Shown one piece after another: positions 10,718 to 22,672 of a DNA stretch of 35,773 bases (its first letter is position 1; each line of letters opens with the position of its first letter). The translations under genes were made by a program, and so were the position numbers. This stretch comes from Diplosphaera chodatii. Lineage: Eukaryota; Chlorophyta; Trebouxiophyceae; Prasiolales; Stichococcaceae. Under the pieces are notes generated by a model that was not told the DNA's origin, did no database searches, and saw nothing but the letters and a program-made list of their open reading frames with translations. Where the stretch lies: the NCBI GenBank assembly GCA_032358165.1, contig JAALGY010000006.1, forward strand, positions 1 to 35,773. The letters run 5' to 3'.

Positions 10718-13700
10718 CCTGGAGTTTGCCCTGCGTAGGCAGGTTGGCATGGAGCTGGAACATACCCGTTGATCCCTAGGGTGTAGGAAAGTCGCATCAG
10801 GCTGTGGATCGTCTCGCAGCCCATCCGCTCTGCTGCGGAGGGACCGCAGGCACGCACCAGCCTGGTCGCCAGCTCTGCGCGGAACTATGCAGAGACACCG
10901 CTGGTGGTCATGATAGTATCCACTGGTTATCATTTCGGCTGCAGAAGCTGATGCCTGATCCCTGCTGCGCTGCACATGCACCCCGGCAGGTTGCAGTGCA
11001 CAAGGTCTCGGACAGCAGCAGCCTCGCTTGGGGGCCGGCAGTGCCCACACAATGGTCTGAGCTGTGGGATCATGCTGCGGCCCAAAGCGTGACACACAGC
11101 CAGCGACGCGCCTCACCTGCAGCGCCTGCAGTACCACTTCGGCAAGATCTGGTATTAAATGCCCAAAGTAGCGCACGTCTTCGATTTGCACGAGTGTCAA
11201 GCCTGCAATCAATGCGCGGAGAGTATGTTGGTATCAGCATGTCAAAGCAGTGTCACCAGTTGGTTGGCTAGTGCACCAGTTGGTTAGCGGGCTGTACAGC
11301 ATGTGCATATGTGGCCACCCAACAGATGCCAAGCGCTGGCCACCAGCATGGCAATCTGCAGCAAATACACATCGCCTGTTGAACCTGCTGGTGAGCCTCA
11401 AGAGCGCACCCAGCAGAGCGCACACTGCCTTGCAGCACACGGTGACCAGGTGCTCAGATGGCTGCCGCTGTGCCCCTTCTCGGCAGCTGCCACCATCGTC
11501 ACGGTTGCCGCCCTCAGCGCTGCGGCAGCTACATGAAGGTCGTGCATGCACTCTTCGCGAACTGACACCTCGTCGATCGGTTTGCCGTCCACCACCTCGT
11601 CAGCGCGGGCCTGAAGGACAAAGTCACCCGCCTGCTGAAACATGCTTGGCTTGGCGTTGCAGGGGGCCCAGCAGGTGCAGGCATCCATGTGCAGTGCCGC
11701 ATGAGGCCCTCATAGGCCGACGACCATGTCTTCACATTAGGACTGCAACCCAACAGGCACCTGCGCATACGGCTGCACGGACTCCTTTGGGATGCCGCAA
11801 ACTCGTGCCAGAGCTGTTAGCAGGCTGAGCACCGGCTCCTGCTCCAGGGCATCCAGGCTGGCGGTGACAGCAGGAGGCAGCAGCAGCTCTATGGCTCTGC
11901 CCAGATAGCACGCTGCCTGCTGCATGAAGCGGTGCCGACGCCACTGCTCACGCAGCTGCGCACTGCCGCCGCCGCCGCCACCGCTTCCATCTGTGCTGCT
12001 GGCGGCGACGCTGCTGGAGTCCTCACGTGCAGAGAACGCCGCGGCTGTCGCTGCGGCAGTCAATGTCGCTGCCCACCTGTGCGCTGTGCACGCTGTGTGC
12101 GTCACCGGCCAATCCCGCTTTGCGCCCACGTCTACTGCGAACCGAGCCAGGGACGCCAGCCTGCTCAGTGCTGCCGCCTGGCAGGTATAATTTGAGAGGA
12201 TCAGTGGAGGCGTGACCGCGACATGTTGTCGCAATCAAGCCCTGCCTGCACTTGGGTGCAGATGCGAGCCTCGACTGTGCCATTTAAGGCTCCTGCTCAT
12301 GCTGAGAACACGCGGCACCTGCGCCGCCGTTGGCGGGACGCCGCCCTCCGCTGCCGGCAGCTGCCCTGGCAGCGCAGCCACTGCGGCTTCGAGGGCAGCC
12401 ATGACGCCGCTCACGAGCGCCTGCTGCGCAGCTGCTGCAGAAGCCCCCCAGCGGAGCGGACTCAGTAGTGCGACGATGGTCCTCTTGCTGCAGAGCACAC
12501 ACGCCCACATGAGCGGACAGTGCACAACACTATGCACTGTTTGTGAGACGCTCTCCCAGTGCCTATTTCAGCAGCATGTAGGACTTGTTAACCAGTGCCA
12601 CCAAGCAGCGGTGCAGGTGCTTCGGCCACGGCCGCCAAGCATGAACAGCACATGACGTGCTTGCAGGACCAGACCACCCTCTGCAGGGCATGTCTGCACT
12701 GCCGAGGGTGCACAAACCTAAGACAGCTGCATGACATGACTTTGCAGAGGTGGTCGTCGGCCGTGAAGCCAGCAGATGCCGGGGTGTCATACGACACACC
12801 TGATGGTAACAGGACCTCGCTGCGGGGCCGCCTCGTAGGCCAGCAGCGCCTCCATGCCAGCAATGTAGGCTGACACTGCAGCCGGCGACGCCTCTGAGCG
12901 AATTTTGCGTGATGGAGGCAGGTCACTGGTGCTCGCCTGTTTCGGCTCCATGTAGAGCACTGCTAGTGCCTGTGCACTACAGCCCATGCCTGAAGCTGCC
13001 TTGCTTGGTTCATCAGGTGACACCAAACCTACGCACATGCGATGAAAAGCAAGCTGCCGAAAAGTGGGACTCCCGGCTCCACCACTGCTGGCGCACCTCC
13101 AGACCGCACGTCACTGGGCGCGCCCACCCAGAGTCCAGCTGCTGCTGCGGCTGATCACCCCGCGGCCGGGGCTGACGTGGCACGCGGGCAGCTGCAGGCG
13201 GCTGCGCCAAAGGCTGCTGCGCCCAGGGCTGCCCATCCAGCTGCGTGCCGTCTGCGCCACCAGCCATGCCGCCGAAGGCCGCCGGCTGTGGCGCCAGGGC
13301 CACGGCGGGCCGTCCGCCTGCAGCGCCGGCGTGGCGGCCAGGATTGACCCCAGCTGAAGCCGCAGCTGAGCGAGCAGAGCCCGCTGCGTCGGCCGTAGCA
13401 GCGGCCACATCAGCACCTGCAGCTGGCTCCACTGCTGAAGCCGCAGCTGAGACGTGAGCATGCAGCGCTGCGCTGCAGTTGTGCAGCAGCTGAAGCAGGG
13501 GCGCCTCAGCGCCAAGTGTGCCAGCGCTGCAGCATCCTGTCGCTAGCTCCATTGCGTACCGAGAGGATAGGTCCCTTGGAAGCAGCGGGGCGGTGCCGCC
13601 ACCGGCTGCAAACCTGCGAATGGCTGTTGCCCGTTTCTGGTTGCAGGGGACCAGGCGCAGCAAGGTGGCACAGGTGCCTGAATGTTGTCATAGATATGGT

Positions 13701-14550
13701 CCTACGTTGGTAGAATCAATATTTTCTGCTGGCTGCTCGCAGGCACAGGTCGGCTCCGGCACCAGAGCCGCCCACCCAGGGACACACCTGAGGCAGTCCA
13801 CGGCTGCTGGCTGCAGCAGCGGGCGCGGATCCCTCAGCTTGCCGTCCACCTCCATCGGGCACACTCCGCTGCCGGCCACCGCCAGGATGCAAAGGGCGGG
13901 GAGAGCGTCAGGGTCCCAGGCCGCTGCTGCTGCCAACACTTCCGGCAGCTGGAGTACGGCACCGAGCCGCTCTCCAGCGGAAGACAGCGCTGTCGATCAG
14001 CTGTCAGCGGGTCCACAAGCTCGTGGTCCTGCAACAACAGGCTGGCAGTGCTTGCAGCTCTCTTCTGCACGACATAGAAGTAACTGTGCACCCTGATGCC
14101 AACCGGAGGGTGTGTAACGCAAGCCTGCAGCGGCAGTGCCTGCTGTGCGCACTACAGAGAAAACAGCGCACCGCTGCTGCGTCCTGAACGCAGAGCCTCA
14201 GCGCAGCCACAGCTGCACCAGCAACCCTCGTGTCTGGCACAGCAAGCAGATCCAGCAGGCGGTGGACCTCCGTAATGAATTTGGCTCTTGGTGGGGCGCA
14301 ACACCTGCAAGGCATGCATGTGTACACCAATAGCGCATCCTAGTCTCCGTGCGCAGTGCAGCTCAGTCTTGTGCATGTCCACAAGAAGAGCCACTCACCT
14401 GCCATGGCTGCGCCGCAGCGCATGCAGCAGATTGGTGGGCGTCACCTCCGTGGTGCCCATCACACCAGCCAGCACCCCAGATACATCCCCCTCATTCAGC
14501 ATTCTCGACTCGGTGACATCCACCGTGTGTGCGGGGACATGCGCTGCCAT
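9905..14550 (-). pseudogene. ARM/HEAT-like U-box family gene, copy A (truncated pseudogene)
   Basis: This is the most eroded of three tandem copies. Exons can be placed by homology with copies B and C: 14550-14399 (start MAAH), 14304 to ~14154, ~14064-13788, 13613-13097, 12999-12800, 12487-12319, 12177-11761, 11610 to ~11390, 11202-11117, 10884-10766, 10567-10402 and 10108-9905. The N-terminal exons carry leucine-rich helical repeats of ARM/HEAT type (HRLLDLLAVPDTRVAGAAVA). Lesions: a 1 bp deletion near 13,995-14,005, upstream of the conserved AAAAAWDPDALPALCIL block; another 1 bp deletion near 11,470-11,485, after the EECMHDL exon start; and no U-box exons downstream. A (CAG)n tract sits in the intron at 10.7 kb. 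The product is probably non-functional. Confidence 0.75.
10683..10717. repeat. (CAG)n microsatellite
   Basis: About 11-12 uninterrupted CAG triplets. The tract falls between the two family exons at 10884-10766 and 10567-10402 of copy A, so it is likely intronic. I see no comparable tract at the equivalent place in copies B and C, which would make it a copy-specific expansion. Confidence 0.9.
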
Positions 14551-14725
14551 CCTGAGCTGCCGCATGCACTGTCGACTGTGGACTGCGCCAGCGCTACCGT
14601 TTGCCCGTGCGTTTCAGCAAGCTGTGCAACCTGCTATGTAGGCAGATCCTGCGCAATAGCAAACGCAAGATGCACTGAAAACTGTGTGCACTTCGGGTAC
14701 TGGGCCGTCAGACAGGGTAGGAAAG

Positions 14726-14734
14726 TGTCAGACA
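14726..14734. promoter_or_regulatory. Conserved TGTCAGACA motif upstream of copy A
   Basis: The odd-length palindrome TGTCAGACA (here extended to GTGTCAGACAC) lies 176 bp upstream of the conserved ATG of copy A. The same word lies 185-187 bp upstream of copies B and C. Conservation in position and sequence amid diverged flanks suggests a promoter element, but it may simply be shared ancestry. Confidence 0.35.
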
Positions 14735-15098
14735 CCGAACCATTTAGGCGGCGATAGGAAGCAGCAAATGCATTCAAGTCATTGTCAAGCTCACGAGGAG
14801 ACGGACTCCTGCTGACTGGTGCAATGACCTGTTGGGAGTCCCCAGCATGCGAATGTGAGGGAAGCGAGGCGTGCATGTGAATGACCGTAGTCGGCTGACC
14901 TTGAGCTCCAGAAAGCTTGGTCCTTAAAACACGCAAGTGACGGCTGCATGCGATTTGGGTGCGGCGCAGATCCAGGTCATGTGGAATTCATGTCCGTCGG
15001 GCTGTTGCGAGGCTGCGGCATTTCACCAGACACGCCCTGGCGTGCACCTGTTGTACTTGCAATCCTGCTGCCAGACAGCAAACCAACCCATGGTTGCC

Positions 15099-15476
15099 GC
15101 TTGCTGATCTGCTGCTCGCAACTTTTGTATGCCTTGCTGCGCCCTGCACAGCACAGCACCCGGCTGGACCCCACTGTCAGCTGCGATACGGACGTAGCCT
15201 GCCAGCTGTGCCTGCCATCATCTGCCGCGCTGGTCCCAGCCACGCCCGGCCCCACCAGCCGCACAGGCTCTGTGTTCTGGAGCATGGTGCCACAGACCTC
15301 GCCGTCATGCGCCGTGGCCTCCACCAGCATCAGCGGCCGCCGCTCCGCCTGCACACCGTGCTGCAAGACCTGAGAACACGTTCATGGCACCGATCTCAAG
15401 GTATGAAGCCACAACATCGCATGATCACAGCGCAGCGGCACCTTGACGCGGCCGACTGAGGCGCTCCTGGTGCGGC
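15099..15476 (-). pseudogene. Fragment of 3-dehydroquinate synthase II (exons 7-8), copy A
   Basis: This segment matches the last exon of the complete gene at 29.3 kb: it keeps ERRPLMLVEA, a changed LQNTEPVRLVGPG and [16 protein letters not shown]. It also holds a piece of exon 7 (TRSASVGRVK) at about 15,434-15,475. After SSRV the frame is lost by small deletions, and the C-terminal GAARHTG...EEQISER block and stop are scrambled. Homology to the DHQS gene stops inside exon 7, so no promoter or N-terminal part accompanies it. It is a relic carried by the tandem duplication. Confidence 0.85.
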
Positions 15477-16055
15477 ACGCCGGCTGCGCCCTGAGCCATC
15501 AAACAGACCGCAACGGCTGGAATATCCCGCATGCAAGCAGCACCTGTGGTGAGCGGGCACACGCTGCTGCACAGCAGTACTGGTAGAGCTGGAAGCATTC
15601 GCAAAATCAGTGCTGGCTGTGGTGCTGATGGGCCAGCTCACCCCATGCAGTCGGCTCCAGATTGCATGGCGCACAATGACAGCCCTGCGCCTGGTGCTAA
15701 CACGGCTGCACGGACCTCGGCTCCCCCTTGCTACAGGCGGATCGGCCTGCCGGCCGCCAGCCGCGCTGCTGGTCGACGCCTCAGCAGCAAAGGCGCAAGC
15801 CGTCACTGCCCAGCCGCTGCAGACAGCTGGTGTGCGCATCAGCGGCAGCGTGCGCAGCATTGCTGGTTGCTGCAGGGTGCATCAGCTGTCAGGTACATCT
15901 TCTACTGTTGGCAAACGGCAGGCCACAGGAGAGTGCCATCTGGTCACCAAGACATCGTGAAAGACATACGCACCCTGACAGGATGGCCAGGCAGCCCACG
16001 AATTGCCGCAGGCGCCCAGCTGCTGCCACCATGCACCAGCGGCAGCTGGAGCGTC
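15477..16055. other. Inter-unit spacer between copy B U-box stop and DHQS fragment A
   Basis: This spacer lies between the stop of the copy B U-box exon (16056) and the DHQS relic. It is closely matched by 22,673-23,238, so it belongs to the amplified unit. Both strands stay open for roughly 80-100 codons over 15,610-15,860, but differences between the two spacers fall at all codon positions, which argues against coding. It may contain the 3' UTR of the U-box gene. Confidence 0.5.
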
Positions 16056-16739
16056 CTACAAGCGACCTGAAGCCTCAATGCTGTGCCGCAGGGCATGGTT
16101 GGGCAGCAGGTCTGTGGTGGCCAGCTGCTGTCCCGTGACCGGGGAGACGCTGTGAGTCTGCAGCCATTGAGAGATCGCCGCCTCCTCGTAGCTGTGGCCG
16201 TCGCCGACGCACAGCGTCGGTCGCACCATCACCTCCTGCAAGCTAGCACATGCTGGCACTGAGGTGCTGCCCGAAGTCGCTTGATTAGTCGCAGGCTGCA
16301 GTCTGGGCATACCTGCCGCAGGTCAAACCAGCCGTTGGACAGCCTATGCCTGTGAGACGCCCACCTGAGTGATGGGGCACAGCATCCAGGCAGGCGGCTG
16401 CTGCTGTTGCTGCGGCTCCACACCTGCTGCCGCTGCATTGCTGTCCCCCTCTGATGTGTTGCCTGCTGAGAGACTCGTCTTCATCGCTGCACTATCTGCC
16501 AGGGTTATGCGCTGCAAGCCGGCTACTGCATCCGCGGCTGTTGACGCGCCGTTGCCGGATGCAGCGTGTGCAGCAGTGCCGCCGGTCTGGCCATGCTCAG
16601 GCAGCGCTGGGGCAGCAGAAAGGGGCGCAGCGGCAGCTGCTGCGGCTGCTGCGGCCCTGGCCGCGGCCTTCTTGCGGGCACGCTTTTCGGCTGCCTTGCT
16701 GGGCGCCGCCGCCGCTGCTTTGTCCCCCTCCTCAGCAGC
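16056..16739 (-). CDS. U-box C-terminal exons of copy B (frame intact)
   Basis: Two exons join in phase 0: 16739-16365 (125 codons) and 16235-16056 (59 codons plus stop). The first encodes a basic Lys/Arg-Ala segment, a run of ten alanines and a Q5 tract, and ends in PPAWMLCPITQ. The second continues EVMVRPTLCVGDGHSYEEAA, then QWLQTHSVSPVTGQQL and LLPNHALRHSIE. This matches the U-box pattern: CPIT, then the DGHSYE core, the W of the central helix, SPVTG, and LxPNxxLR. U-boxes lack zinc ligands and bind E2 enzymes. An in-frame ATG (MLQAAEEGDK) sits immediately before the first exon's acceptor, so a short U-box-only product is conceivable even if the upstream exons are damaged. Confidence 0.8.
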
Positions 16740-19700
16740 CTGCAGCATGCAGAAATTCGGGTGGCGTGTCCATGTGTCAGTTGGGAGCTACTGTTCAGAA
16801 ACTACAGCAGTGCACTGGACGGCACAGCACGTAGTCTTGTGCTGCACAACAGATGTTTTGGACGTTTCCCACTGAACGACCAGTGCTGTCGTTAATTTAT
16901 GGAGGTGCTCATGATGACAGTGCCACAAACCAGTGAGGGGATCGATGCATACAGCAACAGCCAGATGCAGAGCTCACACCAGGAGATCCTGCATGGCAGC
17001 GTCAGCAGCGGCCTGCGTCCGTCCCAAGTCTGCGCCGCTGTCCGTGTCAGTTGAGGCGGCACCTTCGGCTGCCAGGGCAGCGGCTTTTACTGCCGCTCTC
17101 ATTTCTTGCACACCCCTCAGCAACCTTGACTTCCGCATTGGCGACTCCTCCTTCCGCAGGCCCTGTCGGCAGCAAAGGGACGTTCAGGGTGAAGTGAGGG
17201 CTGGCACCGTGCACCATGGTGCTGATGGCCGTTGACAGCTCTGTTGGGAGCAAAGTGGCGCTGCGTGCGGCGGCACAACACCATGACATCGCAGACCAGC
17301 TCAGGAAACAGCCAGCACGCTGCAGGAAGTTTGTGCACTTCCGAACAGTCATGCCCCGCTACAAGATGATGTCTCAGAAAAGGTGCGTTGCGCAGGCGTC
17401 CAGACGCTTTGCAGCGTACCACAGCACACAACCTAGCATGGTGTGGTGGTGCCCCAAACAGACAACCAGCTGCAAGCACAGGAGCGAGGTGCGGTGCCAG
17501 GTGCAGGCGCATGTCACCTCGGCAATTGTGTCAATGTGGTCTTTCCACACTGTGACCATGTCCAGGTCCCACAGAGTCTGGCGGCTTGGCTGCTCCAGGG
17601 TGGGACCGCGTGGGGGCTGAAGCAGGAGCGCCACTGCTCGCATGGTGGCGAGGAGCGGTTGCAACGCCGGCGCTGGCACGGGCCTGTGCGGTCAACACAT
17701 ATTACCCTCACAGATGTAGGAGACACGGCAAGCGACAGCGGGTTGAAGATGCGGTCAGAAGCGCACGGCTGCCACAGGGTGCTACCCCTGGCGACAGCAT
17801 GAAGTATAGATGCCATCTGGAGAGGAAGTCAGCATGCGCGGCCAGAAGATGAGACATCAGAGCGCACTGTTTGGACGATAGGGTAGCCGCAAGCCCCAGC
17901 AGGTTGTGAACGGTGACCATCTCCATTTGCTGTGCTGCGGGGGCACCGCCAGCGTTCACCAGCCTGCTGGCAAGCTCTGCACGGCGCTGCACGGCCAACA
18001 CACGACATACGCTTGAGAGCCTCAAACTCGGTGCAGATTTTGACGCTGGGTCAACTCTGCACAAGCGACAACTGGCCCTGCCAACGGTCCGGCAGAGGCG
18101 CTGCAATGTGCTGGCTGACTGTGCTTTGCTGCTCATGATCTGGTCAAAGCTGGGATCAACGGGCCCTGCTCATGATGATAGGTATGCATGCTACGACATG
18201 CAGACAGCCACATGCCTCACCTGAAGCGCCTGAAACACTTCCTCGACATCACCTGGCATTGAAAGCCCAGAGCCCAAGTCCTCAAACTGCACGATTGTCA
18301 GCCCTGCGATACATGCCCAAGGACTGGGTTCAGGTACAGCAACAACAACCCCTGAGCAGAAGCATCAGTGCTGTGGGTCTGCAAGGAGTTGTTTGGAACA
18401 GTGCACCAAACTGAACAGCCCCAACATGGGCGACGCCACAATGATGGCCATCATGCACATCTACAAGCTGCGCATGTGAGCTGAAGCGCCGATGGCACCG
18501 CACGCACTCAGCAGAGCGAGTATGGTTCTGTTGCAGACAGCAACCAATCCGTCCGAGGGCTGCCGCCGCCCTTTCTGCTCGGCGGCCGCCGCCACCGTGC
18601 AGACTGCCGCTTCCAGGACGGCAACAACCGCCGTCAGGTCGCGCATGCACCTCCCCCCGCAGCGACGCCTGGTCGTCCCTCATGCTGTCCTCCCTGTCCT
18701 CGGCGCGAGCCTGACAGACAGCTCGCCAGGTCGCCAATGATCTGTCGCTGTCGACGATGCGCAGGCCCAGGCAGCTGCGATTACATCGCATCATACATGG
18801 GCGGCAAGTATATGGCAAGGACTGCCCATCAGGCACAACTCATGGCTCAAGCTAAAGTAGGGGGCAGCACCTGCACATATAGCTGCAGCGACTCTGGACT
18901 GAGGCAGCATACTGACACGAGGGACGTCAGCAGACCGGGCACAGATTCCTGCTCCAGGGTGTCCAGGCTAGCAGTGGCAGCAGGGGGCAGCAACAGCTGC
19001 GTGGCTTTTGCCAGAAACAACGCCGCCTGCTGCATGTGGCGGTGCCGCTGCTGCGGACCCTGCTGCTGCAACCCTTGCTGCAGCGTGCCATCAGTGCATG
19101 CGCCGCCACCGCTGTCACTCTCGCTGCCGTCCGTGCTGCCGCACTCCTCGAGTGCGCAGAACGCCGCCTTTGATGTCACGGCTGCCAACGTTTCTGCCCA
19201 CTTGCGCCCTGTGGACGCATCATGCTCCACCGGCCAATCGCGCTTTCCGCCCACCTCGATTGCAAATCGGGCCAGCGTTGCCAGCCTGCTCACCGCTGCC
19301 GCCTGGCCACATGTACATGGCATGTCAGGAGCATGTGCAAGATCAGACCGATGCGGCTGAAGGCTGATGCGCCTCGACTGTGCTGGGAAACTGCAGACGT
19401 CACTGACTTTTCCCAGCACAAATTTTCCCTGATGACAGCACAACACACGCCTGTGCTGCAGTTGGCAGGGCTCCTGGCTGCGCATCCAGCAGCATATCCA
19501 GCGCGGCTTGCATGGCGTCCATGAGGCCGCTGAAAAGCGCCTGCTGCGCCACTGCTGCAAAGTCCCCCATGCGAAACGGAGCCAACAACGCGTCTACCAC
19601 CTTGTCGCTGCAAAGCAAACACATCAACATGAGAGAGGCCGATGTACAGCGATGCACAGCACTGAAGATCTCGGTCATCATGTGGCGTCCAGACCAGCAG

Positions 19701-21721
19701 TCAAGACAATGCTGTCGATAGCACCGTAAGGCAGCGTAAGCAGGCGCTTGCACCAAGAGGGCTCGGCTGCTGAGCGCCAGCAGCAGAAGATGCACCAGAA
19801 AGGCATACTGGCATCTGTGGAGCAGCGGCGCTCGGCAAACATGTAGCAATACAAAAGCGGAAAGAGATGGGTTGCACAGCTGGTCGCCAGCTGTTGGCCG
19901 GGAGATGCCAGCGTCCTGTGTGACGCACCTGATGGTGACCGGGCCTCGCTGCAGGGCCGCCTCGTGGGCCAGCAGAGCCTCCGTGCCGGCGATGCAGGCC
20001 GACACTGCAGCCGGCGACACGTCTGTGGGAGGCTTTCCTGCCAGAGTAGGACTTCCATTGCTCTCACGGCTCGACTGCTGATACAGCAATGCCAGCGCCT
20101 GCTCGCCACAAACCCCGCATTGAAACGCCATACTTGCTTCGCCAAGTGGGAGGCTCACACGGAGACACATCTGACAAGCAGCAAGCCACTTAAGACGCAG
20201 GTCCACCAGCTGGACATGCGTAGGGTCAGCGCAACCAAGGCTTGCACAACACCACTGTTGGCGCACCTCCAAGCCACACATGACCGCTGTCGCCCACACA
20301 GAGTCCAGCGCCTGCTGCGGCTGATCAGAGAGCGGCTGGGGATGCTGTTGCGCGCCGTCGGCCACAGGCCGCTGTGCTGACGGCTGCTCGCATGGCTGCA
20401 AACCATCTGCACGACCAGCCCTGCTGTCCGAGGCCGGCGGCTGTTCTGCTGTCATGCCAGGCTGCTCACCAGCAGCCTCTGCATAACGATCAACGCCGAC
20501 TGCAGCTGGACCTGCTTCTGTGCATGTGACATCCGTTACTGTGGCATCAGCAGCGGCATCATCTTTGGCTGCAGCTGGCTGTAGTGCTGGAGCCGAAGCC
20601 AGAACGTCGGCATGCAGAGCGGCGCTGCACTCGTGCAGCAGCTGGAGCAGGGGCGCCTCGTGAACCAGGCCACCAGCGCTGCAGCACTTCTCTGCGAGCT
20701 CCATTGCATACAGAGCCGACAGGTCCCTTGCAAGCAGCGGGGCGGTACCGCCCCTGGCCACGAACCTGCAGTCGGCAGTTGCCCATTATAGCATCATGCA
20801 TAGCATGGGTGCACATCAACGCGGATATGGTCGTGAAGGTTGTACTCAACGCAGCATGAGGGTTGTGTCATGCTGGGTGGCTGCAGTCGTGCGCCGTCTC
20901 AGTCAACATAGAGGTCCGTACAGGGACACACCTGAGGCATTCTGTGGCTGCCGGCAGCAGCAGCGGGCGCGGATTGCGCCGCTTTCCGTCCACCTTCGTT
21001 GGGAACATGTCGCTGCTGGCCACCGCTAGGATGCAGAGGGCGGGAAGGGCATCAGGGTCCCAGGCTGCCGCTGCTGCCATGATGCCCGGCCGCTGGAGCG
21101 CGCCGCTGAGCCGCTCGCCAGCGGTGGACAGCGCTGCCCCCACCACTGCGAGTGGGGTTTGCAGCTGGCGGTCCTGCAGCGCGACAGCCGGCGTCAGTTC
21201 CGTTCGGCCTTCACACACGTGCACGATGTGACTCACTGCAGCCTGCTCGCGATGTGTGCAGCTCTTCGCCATGAACACGCAGTCACCCTGCGGGTGGTGT
21301 GTGGCAAGCTTGCCGTTTGCACAGCAGTGCAGGTATCGCACCGCTGCGGCGCTGTGGATGTAAAGCTTCAGCGCAGCCACAGTCACCCGCCACCCTCATG
21401 TCGGGCACACCCAGCAGATTCAGCAGGCAATGGACTTGCATGATGACCTCGTCCCTGGGTGAGCTCATGCGCCTGCGTGAACACCATGTATACCTTGGAT
21501 GCAGTATAATCGACGAGCGTGGCACAGCTTTCACGGTGGCGTCCATCAACTAGGATGGCTTACCCCCCGTGCATACGCCGCAGTGCAAGGATCAATGTGT
21601 ATGGCGTCACCGTCGATGTGCCCATCGCGTCAGTTAGAAGTGCAGTCAGATCGTCATCATTTAGCACTTTTGGGTCGCAGCCACCACCCGTCTGTGCGAC
21701 ACCACTGCAATGCGCTGCCAT
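16056..21721 (-). pseudogene. ARM/HEAT-like U-box protein gene, copy B (lesioned)
   Basis: Exons by homology and phase: 21721-21564 (start MAAH), 21472 to ~21320, 21208-20932, 20765-20267, 20170-19929, 19607-19451, 19302-18871, 18710-18465, 18303-18221, 17986 to ~17870, 17683-17518, 17162-16980, 16739-16365 and 16235-16056. The N-terminal half is helical and ARM/HEAT-like, the middle is Ala/Gln-rich, and the C-terminus is a U-box, which in this family recruits E2 enzymes for ubiquitin transfer. Lesions: a 2 bp deletion near 21,377-21,386 in exon 2; a 1 bp insertion in a C/G run near 18,650-18,660 in exon 8; and a GC instead of GT donor after exon 6 (19451). A long uninterrupted frame, 20761-19400, covers exons 4-6 together with their introns. 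It is probably a pseudogene, unless alternative splicing skips the damaged exons. Confidence 0.7.
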
Positions 21722-21905
21722 CTTGAGATGCTGTTGCGCAGCGTGTGTGTGCAGGTGGTTGTCAATTCAGTGCCCACAGTACCTTCCTACACGCATTTGC
21801 AACGGTGACGCTGTCTGCGTAGAAGGTGCGCATGAGTACGGCAGCTGTAAACAGAGGATGCGCTGGACCGACTGCGCACTTGATGCTTGTTGGGCCGTCT
21901 GACAG

Positions 21906-21914
21906 TGTCAGACA
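21906..21914. promoter_or_regulatory. Conserved TGTCAGACA motif upstream of copy B
   Basis: Same palindromic word as in copies A and C, 185 bp upstream of the conserved ATG at 21721. A neighbouring half site, GTCTGACA, lies just to its left. Proposed only from positional conservation among the three units. Confidence 0.35.
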
Positions 21915-22294
21915 GCATCAGTCACATGGCAATTGCCAAAGTCGGCAACAACAGTTGCTTCTTCATGCATACGGAGCGGAGTGCAGGCTTCGAGGTTTGC
22001 GGCAGGCGATCAAGGGACTGGGCTCGACTGCAGTGCTATTGGGGGTGTCATCATGCGCGCTGTAACATCATGTGCACATGACTTGCAGAAGAGTTCGAGC
22101 TCGGGTGGCCCAGCAGCACAAATTTACGACGGCTGCAAGCAGTCAGAGCTCAATCCTGATCCATATCACTATGTCGAGCCTGTGTATAGTTGTACACTGG
22201 GCGGCTGCCAGGCTGCGCTTCCGATTGACAATTGCAGCCTCGTAAGGACGGTATCCACCCCACTGCCATGCTGCCGAGAGTGATCACCTAACAG

Positions 22295-22672
22295 TTACCG
22301 CTCGGAGATCTGCTCTTCGATCGCGACCCCTGTATGCCTTGCTGCACCCTGCCGCGGCACATACACCCGGCTGGACCCCACTGTAAGCTGCGACACTGAC
22401 GTGGCCTGCCAGCTGTGCCTGCCATCATCTGCCGCGCTGGTCCCAGCCACGCCCAGCCCCACCACCCGCACAGGCTCTGCGTTCTGGAGCATGGTGCTCC
22501 ACACCTCGCCGTCATGCGCCGTGGCCTCCACCAGATCAGCAGCCGCCGCTCCGCCTGCACACCGTGCTGCAAAACCTGAGAACACGTTCATAGCACAGAC
22601 CTCATGCATGAAGCCACAGCATCACACAATCACAGCAGCACCTTGACGCGGCCGGCCGTGGCGCTCCTGGTG
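22295..22672 (-). pseudogene. Fragment of 3-dehydroquinate synthase II (exons 7-8), copy B
   Basis: The last exon of the DHQS-II gene is copied with its stop codon (22295-22297) and its C-terminal block ([17 protein letters not shown]) intact. However, a 1 bp deletion near 22,531-22,540 breaks the [10 protein letters not shown] segment. A remnant of exon 7 (GRTRSATAGRVK) follows at about 22,630-22,672, and homology then ends. There is no upstream coding sequence or promoter, so this is a non-functional relic transported with the tandem unit. It is closer to the complete gene than the copy A fragment. Confidence 0.85.

Noticed and set aside
19400..20761. 453-codon uninterrupted minus-strand frame as a single-exon gene
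   Set aside because: It spans exons 4-6 of copy B together with two introns that happen to stay open. Comparison with A and C shows splice sites at 20267/20170 and 19929/19607, and the intron parts are not conserved.
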